The notes beneath the pieces were generated by a model. That model did not search any database and was not told the DNA's origin. It saw only the letters and a list, made by a program, of their open reading frames with translations. A DNA stretch of 64,000 nt, taken from assembly GCF_011046895.1 (NCBI RefSeq), contig NZ_CP049251.1, forward strand, positions 62,001-126,000. Reading direction: 5' to 3'. The translations under genes were made by a program, and so were the position numbers. This document shows, piece after piece, positions 51,907 to 61,012 of this stretch (its first letter is position 1; every line of letters starts with the position of its first letter). The stretch is from Rhizobium rhizoryzae. Lineage in GTDB: Bacteria; Pseudomonadota; Alphaproteobacteria; Rhizobiales; Rhizobiaceae.

Positions 51907-53796
51907 ATGATGAGCGTTTGGCATGAGCTACTCTCCAATCTCGCGGTGGTAGCAATTGCCACTGCTTTCTGGACCTTTTCATATCGGCACCTAGTGCAAT
52001 GGCCGCAACGGATGCGGTCGCTTACCTTCGGCGTTGTCATGTCCGTTGGCGTCTTGGCGGTCATGGCGCTGCCATTCCATTTTCGGGAGGGCGTCTATCT
52101 TGATACGCGATACACCTTCCTAGCCCTTTCGGGTTTCTTCGCCGGGCCATGGGCTGCAGTTCTGCCGCTTCTCACTGCAATTGCCCGTCGCATCGCAATC
52201 GGAGGCACGGGTCTATCAATTGCCCTGCCCCACATCGTCGCAGCAACTACCTTTGGTTTGGTGGGGCACAAGTTTGCGCGAAATCACATCCCGTCTTTTA
52301 AGATGCTCATCGTTTTGGCATGTGCTGTTGCGGCAAGTGGTACTCTCGGCTTCTATTGGGCCTTGCCACCCCAGATTTGGTGGCAGGTCACCACTGGAAC
52401 GGTTTTGCCGTTCGCCGCTATCCTTTTCGGCGCAACGCTTCTGTCTGCTGGCGCTCTGACGCAAGAATTGCATCGACATACCGCGACCATCGAAAACCGC
52501 ATCTATCGCGCAATCATTGAAGCGCTACCAGACTGCCTGAATGCCAAGGACGTGGCTGGGCGCTTCATCGTGGCAAACCCTGCCACAGCAAAACTCATGG
52601 GCGCCAAAACCTCAGCTGACTTGCAGGGTAAAACAGATGCAGACTTCTATCCTGCTGAAACGGCGGAAACCTTCAGGCGAGCAGAAATCGAAATGATGGC
52701 GAAAGGTGAGCCGATACGGATAAGGCAGAACTTCATCAGAAATGACGGCCAAGAAACTTGGCTCTCGACCTTGAAAGCTCCTCTTAGGGATGAATTCGGG
52801 AATCTCATCGGACTGATCACCCACAACAAGGAGGTAACGGAGCAGCGGCACCTTGAACTCGCTCTGACCGAGACAAGGGCAAGGCTCGAAAGCGCTATCT
52901 CCAGCATGGCGGATGGATTGGCCATGTTTGATTCGGAAGGACGACTTGTTTACCAGAACGAAAAGCACGGTGATCTTTTTCCGCTCACAGCCGATCTGCG
53001 AAAGCCAGGCATCCACCTCCGCGATATCGTCAAGGCCTCTCTCGAGCGGGGTGAGATCCCCATGACCGGAGAGTGCGTTGACAAGCTGGCAGACCAGACT
53101 GTGCACGCACTACTTTCGCCTGGAGACAGAACATTTCCCCTCACAAATGGACGCTGGGTTGAAACGCGAACGCGATTGGCAGGCAACGGCAGTACGACGA
53201 TCGTTTTCTCGGACATCACCGAGAACCGGCAACGCGAACAAGAGCTTTGCAAGCTCAACGCGCGGCTTGCCGCTTTGGCCGATACCGACGGCTTGACTGG
53301 CGTTGCAAACCGGCGCGCATTCGACCGGGCGATTGAAGAGCTAACCAAGGGTGCTAATCGCCAGGCAAGAGATGTCGGTCTTTTGATGATTGACGTCGAT
53401 CACTTCAAGGCCTTCAACGATACATATGGTCATCCTGCCGGAGATCAGTGTCTAAGACGAGTTGCGGAGACCATCGCGTCCCTGATTGGGACCTCCTCTG
53501 GCGCGATGTTAGCACGGTACGGCGGCGAGGAGTTTGCCGTGATTTTGCCAGGCATGAGCGCAACAGAGACTATTGAAGTGGCGCAGTGGATCTGCCGCGC
53601 CCTGCGTGACCTCGCCATCGATCATGTTGGCAGCGACAAGGGAGTGGTAACCGCCAGCGTCGGCGCAACAACTTGGCTTGAGACTTCGACACGCGATGTC
53701 GGACAGTTCTTGCGTCGTGCCGACCAAGCCCTCTACGAAGCAAAATCGGCGGGTCGAAGCTGCGTCAGAGGCCTGAACCGTCCACGCGCTGCATGA
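51907..53796 (+). CDS. Membrane diguanylate cyclase with 5TM and PAS domains
   Basis: A 629-residue protein: six or so membrane helices in a 5TMR-LYT-like region at 1-190 (RYTFLALSGFFAGPWAAVLP), a PAS domain at about 200-315 (IYRAIIEALPDCLNAKDVAG), a second PAS_7-like domain at about 325-440 (MADGLAMFDSEGRLVYQNE), and a GGDEF domain with VDHFKAFNDTYGHPAGDQCL and an intact RYGGEEFAV site. It should synthesise c-di-GMP in response to a membrane and a cytosolic signal. No EAL domain follows. The gene ends four bases into a frame that is not coding. Confidence 0.9.
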   Translation: MMSVWHELLSNLAVVAIATAFWTFSYRHLVQWPQRMRSLTFGVVMSVGVLAVMALPFHFREGVYLDTRYTFLALSGFFAGPWAAVLPLLTAIARRIAIGGTGLSIALPHIVAATTFGLVGHKFARNHIPSFKMLIVLACAVAASGTLGFYWALPPQIWWQVTTGTVLPFAAILFGATLLSAGALTQELHRHTATIENRIYRAIIEALPDCLNAKDVAGRFIVANPATAKLMGAKTSADLQGKTDADFYPAETAETFRRAEIEMMAKGEPIRIRQNFIRNDGQETWLSTLKAPLRDEFGNLIGLITHNKEVTEQRHLELALTETRARLESAISSMADGLAMFDSEGRLVYQNEKHGDLFPLTADLRKPGIHLRDIVKASLERGEIPMTGECVDKLADQTVHALLSPGDRTFPLTNGRWVETRTRLAGNGSTTIVFSDITENRQREQELCKLNARLAALADTDGLTGVANRRAFDRAIEELTKGANRQARDVGLLMIDVDHFKAFNDTYGHPAGDQCLRRVAETIASLIGTSSGAMLARYGGEEFAVILPGMSATETIEVAQWICRALRDLAIDHVGSDKGVVTASVGATTWLETSTRDVGQFLRRADQALYEAKSAGRSCVRGLNRPRAA

Positions 53797-53982
53797 GCCT
53801 GACCTGCAACGAGCCCCGAGCTACTCATCTGTTCATAAATGCTTGCGAAACATCGCACCTGCTTTGCCAAGGTATACCTGCTGAGACAATGCCCGTGAGA
53901 CGCAAACTAGTGTATCATTTGGGTTTATTTTGCAGATATGAGACGCTACCCAAAGAAGGTCAAGAACCTAATGAGACGTTTC

Positions 53983-54536
53983 ATGGCAATTTACGGGTAT
54001 GCGCGGGTCAGCACCATCGATCAGGATCTAGCGATTCAAGAGGCGGCTTTGAAGGCGGCCGGGTGCACGGTCATCCGGGCCGAAAAGAAATCCGGATTGA
54101 GCAAGCATGATCGGAAGGAGCTTAACACGCTTCTTGAATTTATGCGCGACGGCGACAGCCTGGTTGTGACGCGGGTCGATCGGCTGGCGCGCTCAGTCGG
54201 GGATCTGCAGGACATCGTACGGCTGCTCAAGCAAAAGGGGTGACGCTGAAGGCGACGGAACAGCCGATCGACACCAGCTCGGCGGCCGGCAAAGCTTTCC
54301 TTGATATGCTCGGGGTGTTTGCTGAGTTCGAGACGAACCTTCGTAGAGAACGACAGATGGAAGGCATCGCTGCAGCAAAGAGCAGAGGAGTCTACAAAGG
54401 CAGGAAGCCCCATGTTGATATTGCTGAGATCCGCCGGCTTAAATCCGACGGGATGGGACCAACAGAGATTGCAAAGACGCTGAACATCGGCCGGGCGAGC
54501 GTGTATCGTGCCCTCAGAGAAACTGCAGCCTCGTAG
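53983..54536 (+). pseudogene. Serine recombinase (resolvase) with a -1 frameshift
   Basis: The first part has the catalytic motif IYGYARVSTIDQDLAIQEAA with intact Arg and Ser, and ends RLLKQKG at 54243. The second, in another frame from 54240, gives LKATEQPIDTSSAAGKAFLD, the E helix FETNLRRERQMEG and a C-terminal Hin-like helix-turn-helix (GPTEIAKTLNIGRASVYRAL). One missing G in a GGGGG run at 54236-54240 explains the break: AAGGGGTGACG should have one more G. It could be a sequencing error, a dead gene or slippage. It lies 72 bp from the OLD/UvrD cassette. Confidence 0.85.
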
Positions 54537-54608
54537 GACAAGCTCGGAGACGGGTTCAACGTTCCGTCATCTGCGCTCTCGCCAAGGCAGCCAAACTGCT
54601 TCCAGCGT

Positions 54609-55877
54609 TCAGGCGAACGGCGCGGCGGCGAGAATATCCTGCCCCTGGACGATGACATTACACCATCGCTTTGCCCGGGTGATCGCATTGTAGAGCAGGC
54701 GACGCTTGTGTTCAGCGTCGCCGCCTACCTGATAGGGCCAGATGATCACGACGCCCTCGAACTCCCTGTTCTTGGCTTGCTGCACCGTCATCGCCGTCAG
54801 TTGATGTGACGCGCCGCCACCATGCTGCCGTCGTAGCGAGACCTGCCGTGCAATCACGGCCTCGATCTCTGCACGGGTGAAATCTGTCCTTCCGCAGGCG
54901 TGGATCTGGTTTTCGATCCACGACAAGGCTGCACGCACGGGTACATTTCGCGGCATAGCCCGCAGCGCTGCGCAGGCTACCGCCGCCGGAACCTCGGCCG
55001 CAAGATCAAGACCTGCGATAATGGCCTGCGCCTCGTCGCGGTCGTTGCCCTCCCAATGAACGGTGTAAGGCCCGTTGTTACGTTTGCCACACGGGCCCTC
55101 AGCCAGCCGAGCGACAACTGACGTTGCGAAGCCCCCTTGGAGCGCCGGCGTGATTACCGCAACATCGCCGCCCTGCCGCCAGGCGATAGCATTGGCGAGA
55201 AACGTCGCGGCTAGCGGCACGCTGACGCCAGGCGGCAGCAACTTGAACCCAACACCGTTCACCGGTGCATTTCCAGCGCGAACGGCGGCCGCTGCAGCTA
55301 GCAGACCCGCGGCATTCGTGCGACGTACCTGCACCAATCTTTCCGGTTCTGCGTCCTCTTGCAGCCATGCGACCAGTGGGTTCGGGCGGAGCGCCTGATC
55401 CAAGCACTGAAACTCGTCCGCGGCAATCAGCGCATGGACGGCCCCCGCGACCGCCTTGAGCATGCGCAGACGCTCCGGCTTGAGATCCTGACCTTCATCG
55501 ACCAGCACAATAGGGAAACTCGCCGCGACCCAACCGCAAACTTGAGACTGCTCCAGCAGCAATCCGGCTGCGTCGCAGACTCGATCAAAATCGCCTTCGG
55601 TTGCAGGGGCGATGGCGAGCGCGCCTGCCAGTCCCCGCCACCGGCGATAGATGTGCCACGCAAAGGCGTCGATCGTACAACACTCCACGCGTCCGCGAAG
55701 GTTGGCGACCGAACGAAGCCGCTCGGATAGGCGCCGCCGCGACCCGTGCATGAAGGTGAGCGCGAGAACACGTTGCCCGTCCTCTAACGGGTGGGTCTCA
55801 AGTCGTTCAGCCAGCATGGCCATCAGCCGATGTGTCTTTCCGCAGCCGGCTCCCCCTTCGACAGCTTGAATGGTCAC
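54609..55877 (-). CDS. UvrD-like helicase partner of the OLD nuclease (Gabija GajB-like)
   Basis: A 422-residue superfamily 1 helicase-like protein. Walker A is GGAGCGKTHRLMAML near residue 9, motif Ia/II gives VLVDEGQDLKPERLRML, and the C-terminal motifs read TAMTVQQAKNREFEGVVIIW and LLYNAITRAKRWCNVIVQG. It is shorter than PcrA/UvrD and than the usual GajB (about 490 residues). It overlaps the upstream OLD-type gene by four bases (ATGA), so the two proteins are made together. In Gabija the helicase-like subunit senses DNA ends or nucleotide levels and licenses the nuclease; that role is inferred here. Confidence 0.82.
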   Translation of the reverse strand: MTIQAVEGGAGCGKTHRLMAMLAERLETHPLEDGQRVLALTFMHGSRRRLSERLRSVANLRGRVECCTIDAFAWHIYRRWRGLAGALAIAPATEGDFDRVCDAAGLLLEQSQVCGWVAASFPIVLVDEGQDLKPERLRMLKAVAGAVHALIAADEFQCLDQALRPNPLVAWLQEDAEPERLVQVRRTNAAGLLAAAAAVRAGNAPVNGVGFKLLPPGVSVPLAATFLANAIAWRQGGDVAVITPALQGGFATSVVARLAEGPCGKRNNGPYTVHWEGNDRDEAQAIIAGLDLAAEVPAAVACAALRAMPRNVPVRAALSWIENQIHACGRTDFTRAEIEAVIARQVSLRRQHGGGASHQLTAMTVQQAKNREFEGVVIIWPYQVGGDAEHKRRLLYNAITRAKRWCNVIVQGQDILAAAPFA

Positions 55878-57688
55878 GGCGCGAAGACCTTGATGGTCGG
55901 ATAGTGTGGATCCGCCACGAACAGCGGATTATCGTTACCCTGAGCCACCTCAGTGATAGCGTTGAGAAGCAATCGCGCTCGAGCGCAACATGCTTCGTTT
56001 GCGCCGATCGCCCCCGCGACCGCTTCGTAGCTCGAACTGTCCTTCTTGAGTCCGCCTGTCGCTCGCACATCGTCCTTGAGGCGCGCGACGAGATCACCGA
56101 CATTTGCGGGAGGGTTATCAATAGAGATAGTCGAGAGACAGGCAGCCGCGTCGGCATCGATGATCCAGCCGATCACGTCCTCGAGCATCTGACCGTCGGC
56201 CCATCGCAAAATGACCCCCGAATTCGGAGCGCCCGCTACGGCGAGAGCATTTGCATAACCCATGCCTTCTTGGTCGCCATCAACCAGCGCGACCACGCGA
56301 GGGTGAAGCGGAGACATCGCCGCCACCGTTCGCACCACAGATCCGTCGTGGGTCGGTATCACGCCGACGAAGGCGTCGAACCGGCATTCATCGGCCGCAG
56401 CCCAGCTCTGATGAAGGTCAACGGCTCGGACGAGCAGACCCAGCCATTCATAATCGGTTCTCCCCTCGGGGATCAGAACGAAGTCGTGCATGATCGCCGC
56501 GATTGTCTCGACGCGATTCACCTGGAACAGCTTGCGGACACTATTAGGCGTGTCAGCTGACAAGGCCGATTGCAGAAGCGGCACTGAAGTTAGAACGCCA
56601 CCTTCGTTGCGCAACACCGCGACGCCGCTTGGGTCTGCCAGCGCAGCAACCATCGGTGAGTGGGTCGATACCAAGGTCTGACGTGATAGAGACTGGATCC
56701 GATGTACCAGCCTACGCTGCAACGCCGGTGGGACATGCAATTCGGGCTCTTCCAACGCCATCCAAAAGTTCTCGTCAACTTCGACCCGCAGCCGCCCGAA
56801 CTGCAACAGCAACAACAGATGCTGCAGTGACAGGAGTCCGCTGCCATGCCGCTTCGCGGGGAGCGGTAGGTCGGCCCCGTTATGGGCGTAGTGCGAGACA
56901 ACGGATTCGAGCAGCCCGTCAGAATCAGTGGGGGTCACCCGCAAATGCAAGGTCGGGTTCGTCCGAAAGAAGCCACTGAGCTCTTGATTGAGCCGTTCGA
57001 CGATTGGAGAGAGCCTTTCGTCCTCTTCTAGCGTCGCTTGTGGGTTACGCAAACGGTCGCGCTCGGCGAGGACCGACTCAGAAGGCTGGCCGCCGCCCGC
57101 CGCTACTACGCGGCGGAATAGCTCTGAGCCAAACGTCACGGTCCGGTCCCACGTCCGCGCCGCCGGCACGAAAAAGAAGCCAAGTTCCCGGATCAATCGG
57201 GCGGGAAGCGGGGTCGCTGTTTCATCGTCAAACACGTCGCCGACACTGTCGTCATCGTGAAAATACCGCAGCGTTTCTACCTCAAGTGAAGGCCTATGAA
57301 ACCGCGCCGAAAAGGCAATCTGGCAGGCGAGCTTCCAAGCGGGACTATTACGTGCGGGATGCACTGCGCCGGTAGCCGCGTCCCACCATTTAACGATGCC
57401 CCTATCGTCCCGGAACCAGTCTGGATGCTGGGCCGGATCATCTTCGTGGAACCCGATCACCGTTGCGATCAATCGAATCCGATCTGCTGGCTGCGGATTG
57501 CTGCCGTGAAAGTCATGCTCGGTTAAAGTGCGGATCATCCGGTCGCGGCCGAACAAGAGAGCCAGCGCCTCGATAACCGTAGTCTTGCCGCAGTTATTCG
57601 CGCCGACAAGCACTGTGTGCGGCGAGAAGCGGATTGAGCCGTTCCGCACGCCCCGGAAATTCTCGATCTTTAAGCTAGCTATCTGCAT
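55874..57688 (-). CDS. OLD-family ATPase-TOPRIM nuclease (Gabija GajA-like)
   Basis: A 604-residue protein. The N-terminal ABC-type ATPase has MQIASLKIENFRGVRNG, Walker A GANNCGKTT at residues 29-37, a signature region HGSGLLSLQHLLLLLQ, Walker B FWMALEEPELHVPP and the switch His in LVSTHSPMV. The C-terminal TOPRIM domain has LIPEGRTDYEWLGLL (metal-binding Glu) and VVALVDGDQEGMG (DxD). The start at 57688 has GGGGGG as ribosome site. OLD proteins next to a UvrD-like helicase are class 2 OLD or Gabija systems, which protect against phages. Confidence 0.85.
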   Translation of the reverse strand: MQIASLKIENFRGVRNGSIRFSPHTVLVGANNCGKTTVIEALALLFGRDRMIRTLTEHDFHGSNPQPADRIRLIATVIGFHEDDPAQHPDWFRDDRGIVKWWDAATGAVHPARNSPAWKLACQIAFSARFHRPSLEVETLRYFHDDDSVGDVFDDETATPLPARLIRELGFFFVPAARTWDRTVTFGSELFRRVVAAGGGQPSESVLAERDRLRNPQATLEEDERLSPIVERLNQELSGFFRTNPTLHLRVTPTDSDGLLESVVSHYAHNGADLPLPAKRHGSGLLSLQHLLLLLQFGRLRVEVDENFWMALEEPELHVPPALQRRLVHRIQSLSRQTLVSTHSPMVAALADPSGVAVLRNEGGVLTSVPLLQSALSADTPNSVRKLFQVNRVETIAAIMHDFVLIPEGRTDYEWLGLLVRAVDLHQSWAAADECRFDAFVGVIPTHDGSVVRTVAAMSPLHPRVVALVDGDQEGMGYANALAVAGAPNSGVILRWADGQMLEDVIGWIIDADAAACLSTISIDNPPANVGDLVARLKDDVRATGGLKKDSSSYEAVAGAIGANEACCARARLLLNAITEVAQGNDNPLFVADPHYPTIKVFAP

Positions 57689-58040
57689 GGCACCCCCCAT
57701 CCAGTGCAAAGGTATCGGACGCGCATCAAGCTGTCAGCAACACATCGGACCAAAAGACGACTTAAATCAACGCACTGAGAGGGGAGAAAGGCGCTCTGCC
57801 CTCTCTCCCCCACAAGCACTAAACCGGTCTCCCCATGCTTCGGCCTGCGGCCTGCAGCACCGGCCGCATTTCACTGAAATCCGTCTCGGCCCTCCGGGTG
57901 GGTGATCCCCCTCCGGTTTAGCGCTTGTCCCCCTCTCTCCAGCTGTTCCGCACGAGCTCGGGAGCAGGAGCGGGGCTCCTGCCCTCCCTTCGATTTCGGG
58001 AGGTCAAGCAGTGATCGCTTGCGCTTGTGGAGAGGGAAAG
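57689..58040. other. Intergenic region rich in inverted CT/GA repeats
   Basis: 352 bp between the OLD gene and the gene at 58041. It holds a perfect 8-bp palindrome GCAGGAGC-GGG-GCTCCTGC at 57964-57982 and CT/GA-rich repeats such as GAGAGGGGAGA near 57778 facing CCCTCTCTCCCC. The latter recur as CCCCCTCTCTCC near 57929. No T-run terminator is visible. It marks the border between the defence cassette and the VirB locus. Confidence 0.5.
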
Positions 58041-58322
58041 ATGACCGAAAAGCTTGAGCTGCAACCCAACGAGCCATTGTCCGTGAAGGTCGAACGTCAC
58101 CGGGCCGTGTACCTGGCGGCCGTCAACGGCGAGGGCGGCGCTGACATGGATCAAGAAGCGAAGGCACGTATGGAAATCATCAGGCACGCGCCGTCAGATC
58201 AGGATGAGAGAGATCAGAAGCTACTTTACGTAGCGGGGTACCTAATTGCCTCTAAGGGGAGCCTAAACCCTGAGGAAATGGAGCTTCTTCTTTCAGGCTC
58301 CATCTCACTATCGGGGCATTGA
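58041..58322 (+). CDS. Small hypothetical protein
   Basis: A 93-residue soluble protein from an ATG with a GAGAGGGA site. It begins MTEKLELQPNEPLSVKVERH and ends MELLLSGSISLSGH, with a helical middle (DQEAKARMEIIRHAPSDQDE). No family recognised. It points towards the minus-strand operon that starts at 61617 and ends 26 bp from its last gene. A regulatory or plasmid-specific role is possible but unsupported. Confidence 0.6.
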   Translation: MTEKLELQPNEPLSVKVERHRAVYLAAVNGEGGADMDQEAKARMEIIRHAPSDQDERDQKLLYVAGYLIASKGSLNPEEMELLLSGSISLSGH

Positions 58323-58348
58323 TGATCAACGGGCATCTGGCCCTGAAA

Positions 58349-58771
58349 TTAGTAGTTGGTGGCAACCCATTCGCCGGATGCAGACTTGGCAAATCCAATG
58401 ACGCGATCGAGAGGAGCTGCGTTCGGATTCCTCTTGATGGCCGCAACGCATGATACGCCTGGACCGCTGGCGTTCTCGTCACACTCTCCCAAAGCACGGG
58501 TTACATCGGCTTCACCGCGGCCGGTCCTCAGAGGATTGCGGGCATAAGCCTTGCGGTATGCGGCTAGAGCTTCCTCTTCTGTCGGTATTTCAAGCACAGG
58601 GGCCGGAGGTTCGGGAATTAATGAGGGATTGGCTGCGATAAGGGCCGCGATCTCCGCATCAGTAGGGGCCCGAACAACCGGCTCTGGCTCCGGCATGATG
58701 AGATAAGTACCTCCAGCACCGGCGAGAATGCCGATACCTGCGGCTGCTACGATGAGAATGTTGCTGTTCAT
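58349..58771 (-). CDS. Membrane-anchored T4SS-locus protein
   Basis: A 140-residue protein with an N-terminal membrane helix (MNSNILIVAAAGIGILAGAG), an Ala/Pro/Glu-rich stalk (EPEPVVRAPTDAEIAAL) and a small C-terminal domain with two Cys (LGECDENASGPGVSCVAAIK). The ATG at 58771 follows a GAGTGG; a GTG at 58780 is directly after the upstream stop. It is the last gene of the six-gene minus-strand operon next to virB1. The function is unknown; the stalk and Cys pair suit a periplasmic protein anchored in the inner membrane. Confidence 0.68.
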   Translation of the reverse strand: MNSNILIVAAAGIGILAGAGGTYLIMPEPEPVVRAPTDAEIAALIAANPSLIPEPPAPVLEIPTEEEALAAYRKAYARNPLRTGRGEADVTRALGECDENASGPGVSCVAAIKRNPNAAPLDRVIGFAKSASGEWVATNY

Positions 58772-58780
58772 GTCATCCAC

Positions 58781-59368
58781 TCAGTCATTCAGGTTGAACC
58801 AAGCGCGCTGCTTGACGCCCTTATCGTTCGGAATGTCGAAATAATAAGGATCCGCGCGGCGAGGGCGGGGTTGAGTGATCTGCACTATGCAGCCATTGTC
58901 TCGGTTGAAAAGATCATTGTCGTTGTTCTGGTTGATCTGCCGGATCGTGACACCCTTGCGCTCGTTTTCGCGCTTGTCACCAAATTGGGTACGGAAGGCG
59001 GCACGGTTGCTGCACTGGTTGACGGTCTTCGTGCACTGATCCTTGTCGTCTCGGCCCAAGAACGGCCGATCCCCATCGGTGCGGGAGGAAACGGCGGTCA
59101 TGCCGGCAGGGCATTCCTCGTAAGGTTCATAGCCCGGTTTTCCGGCTTTTGCTTCATGGCAGATCGGCCAGGAGAAGCCGGGCTTCGCCATAGCTGATAT
59201 AAGCCTTTTCATCGGGGGAACGCAGTAGGGAACGCCATGCCATGACGGGCTTTGTGAGGCTGCGCACAAGAGGATCTGGCAACCCCATGAGGCATCCTCG
59301 GCCTTGGCAGATGCTGGAGAGATGGCAAGAGCCGCGAGACCGGCTGCGGCAAAAAACACTGGTTTCAT
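58781..59368 (-). CDS. Exported Cys-rich T4SS-locus protein
   Basis: A 195-residue exported protein with a signal peptide (MKPVFFAAAGLAALAISPAS, cleavage after AKA) and eight or so cysteines in the mature part: SWGCQILLCAAS, VPYCVPPMKRLI, WPICHEAKAG and ECPAGMTAVSS, with further Cys in QCTKTV, QCSNRA and NGCIVQI. I recognise this type from VirB-linked plasmid transfer loci of rhizobia, where it is of unknown function. It sits downstream of the integral membrane protein at 59774 and may fold in the periplasm with disulfides. Confidence 0.72.
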   Translation of the reverse strand: MKPVFFAAAGLAALAISPASAKAEDASWGCQILLCAASQSPSWHGVPYCVPPMKRLISAMAKPGFSWPICHEAKAGKPGYEPYEECPAGMTAVSSRTDGDRPFLGRDDKDQCTKTVNQCSNRAAFRTQFGDKRENERKGVTIRQINQNNDNDLFNRDNGCIVQITQPRPRRADPYYFDIPNDKGVKQRAWFNLND

Positions 59369-59369
59369 A

Positions 59370-59774
59370 TCAGGTGTCCCTCTTGATCAATGCTGCTGAA
59401 ATTGCCGGCTCGGAAAAAGGTCTTTCGAGCGGAGTCCTGTGCTGGATGCGTTCGCCTGCGGCGTAGATGACGGCCGAGATCAGCGCGAAGCACGCAAACC
59501 AGGAAATGCCGATGCGATAGAGCAGTGGCTGATTGGGAATGTCCCGAGAAACCGCGGCGAAGGCTAGGAGCCCGACCAGATAGCTGTCGAAGGACAAGTG
59601 ACGCTTGTCGTGGAAAGCCAGCGACAGGATGAGAAGGAAGGCCGCTAGTAGCGCGTGGATCCACCAGAGTCTCTGCGCCGGGATTATGAGGGCGATCGAG
59701 AGGGAGATGGCAAGCAGCAAGCCAGCCAAGGGATCCGTTGCGAGAGAGGTCGCAATATGTGCGAGGTCTGGCAA
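59370..59774 (-). CDS. Small integral membrane protein
   Basis: A 134-residue protein with four predicted membrane helices (LAGLLLAISLSIALIIP, WWIHALLAAFLLILSLAF, FDSYLVGLLAFAAVS, IGISWFACFALISAVIYAAG). The apparent start is a TTG directly after the stop of the upstream gene, with GAGGAC ahead of it. It belongs to the T4SS-linked operon. No family recognised; small membrane proteins at this position may help to fit the secretion channel or act in entry exclusion. Confidence 0.65.
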   Translation of the reverse strand: MPDLAHIATSLATDPLAGLLLAISLSIALIIPAQRLWWIHALLAAFLLILSLAFHDKRHLSFDSYLVGLLAFAAVSRDIPNQPLLYRIGISWFACFALISAVIYAAGERIQHRTPLERPFSEPAISAALIKRDT

Positions 59775-60479
59775 CTATCGGTCTGTCCTCTTCGGCTTGT
59801 TTCGCGCATCAGCAAAAGGAGGAGAGATCTCGCTTTTCCTCTCGGCCAATAGATTGAAGTCGGCGATCGGATGCCGATCTAGCGTCTTGTCGACGGCTTT
59901 CCGGCGCCATTCGTTCATGTCCAACACGTAGGTTCCCCACATCCCATACCGGGCGGCCATCGCGTTGGTCTGATAAGCGTAATATTGGGCGTTGATGTAA
60001 GGGGAATCGAGACGAGCCCAACCGACGCGCAGCATTTCGGCGGCGAGATCCACACCGTTAGTCGTGCATTGTGCGACGGGTATCCCATCGTTCGCGTAGG
60101 CCAGACCGACGCAAGTCGTGGGTCTGTTTCCGACAGTCCTTTTCAGCCAGGCCTTGGCGAAGGGACCGCATGGAACGGGGGTAGGGGCCTGTTGCTTGTC
60201 CCGGTTGGTCCACTTTGGGTTCAAAGCCCATTGAGGAAGCTCACAGGTGTCGATGCCAGCCAACCTCACTTTATAGCCATTGCCAAGCGTGCCGAACCGT
60301 AGCGTGCGGCCGTCAAGAACGGTTACCGGGCCTTTGAACGTCGGCAACCGAACAGCAGCAGCAACTGGAGGCGCAGCCTGACCGCGTAGGGCGTGCCAGT
60401 TCTGATCGATCGGATCGGCGGCAAACGCCGGCTGGGCCAAAGAACTTGCGGCGACAAAAAGGAAAAGGCGGCTTCTCAT
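59775..60479 (-). CDS. Exported SNase-like (thermonuclease) protein 1
   Basis: A 234-residue exported protein with a signal peptide (RLFLFVAASSLAQPAFA) and a thermonuclease-type OB fold: VLDGRTLRFGTLGNGYKVRL followed by AGIDTCELPQ, where SNase has the LxGIDxPE motif, then AKAWLKRTVG and GWARLDSPYI with YGMWGTYVL near the end. The active-site Arg/Glu set of staphylococcal nuclease is partly kept (Arg after the KVRL strand), so activity is uncertain. It overlaps the previous gene by four bases. Confidence 0.78.
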   Translation of the reverse strand: MRSRLFLFVAASSLAQPAFAADPIDQNWHALRGQAAPPVAAAVRLPTFKGPVTVLDGRTLRFGTLGNGYKVRLAGIDTCELPQWALNPKWTNRDKQQAPTPVPCGPFAKAWLKRTVGNRPTTCVGLAYANDGIPVAQCTTNGVDLAAEMLRVGWARLDSPYINAQYYAYQTNAMAARYGMWGTYVLDMNEWRRKAVDKTLDRHPIADFNLLAERKSEISPPFADARNKPKRTDR

Positions 60480-61012
60480 GGCTGGGCGCTCCTCGATCGC
60501 TGGTTCGCCTCACGACTAAGCAGGATGGAAGGATGCTGAACGTCGGAGAATTGCCAAAGGCCGGCCTTCTTTTGCTGAGCAAGCTGCTCGGCTATGGCGT
60601 AGGGGGCATGATAAGGGAGACCATCGGTCTTCAAGGCAGCGAATGCATAGCCGCTTGTCACCATGATCTGCGCGAGGTCGAGCCTTTGACTGCCAACCGT
60701 GGCGTAACAAACGACATATGAGATGCCGTTAAGCTTTGCCACGGGGGCACAGATCGGTTTGGTGTCCTTGATGTAGGCAGCCAACATCGCAAGCGATGCC
60801 TCGCCGCAATCCTTCTTGTTGCCCTGACCATCCGTGTAGGCAGTGCCGCGCAAGCAGGACTGGATGCCATAGAGACGAAACCGTTCTCCGTTCGAGATCC
60901 AGGTGTCCCCCGTTTCCAGGGTGATGCCGGGAGCAAGATCGAAGTACCCTTCAGGTGCGGCATTGGCTGCAAAGGGCAGTAGAGTCGCGACGAGTGCAGC
61001 AGCAAGCTTCAT
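60476..61012 (-). CDS. Exported SNase-like protein 2
   Basis: A 178-residue exported protein with a signal peptide (MKLAAALVATLLPFAANA). The mature part follows the same plan as its neighbours: FRLYGIQSCLRGTAY in place of the SNase GIDTPE loop, then CGEASLAMLAAYI, a CYATVGSQRLDLAQIMVTSG strand-helix and the ending AQQKKAGLWQF. The catalytic residues are not all evident, so it may be a non-enzymatic relative. It overlaps the gene upstream in an ATGA junction; the ATG at 61012 is used. Confidence 0.72.
   Translation of the reverse strand: MKLAAALVATLLPFAANAAPEGYFDLAPGITLETGDTWISNGERFRLYGIQSCLRGTAYTDGQGNKKDCGEASLAMLAAYIKDTKPICAPVAKLNGISYVVCYATVGSQRLDLAQIMVTSGYAFAALKTDGLPYHAPYAIAEQLAQQKKAGLWQFSDVQHPSILLSREANQRSRSAQP

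Noticed and set aside
53880..53982. A res site in front of the frameshifted resolvase
   Set aside because: TGAGACG occurs twice and GCAAA/TTTTGC face each other, but no set of three paired half-sites could be made out.
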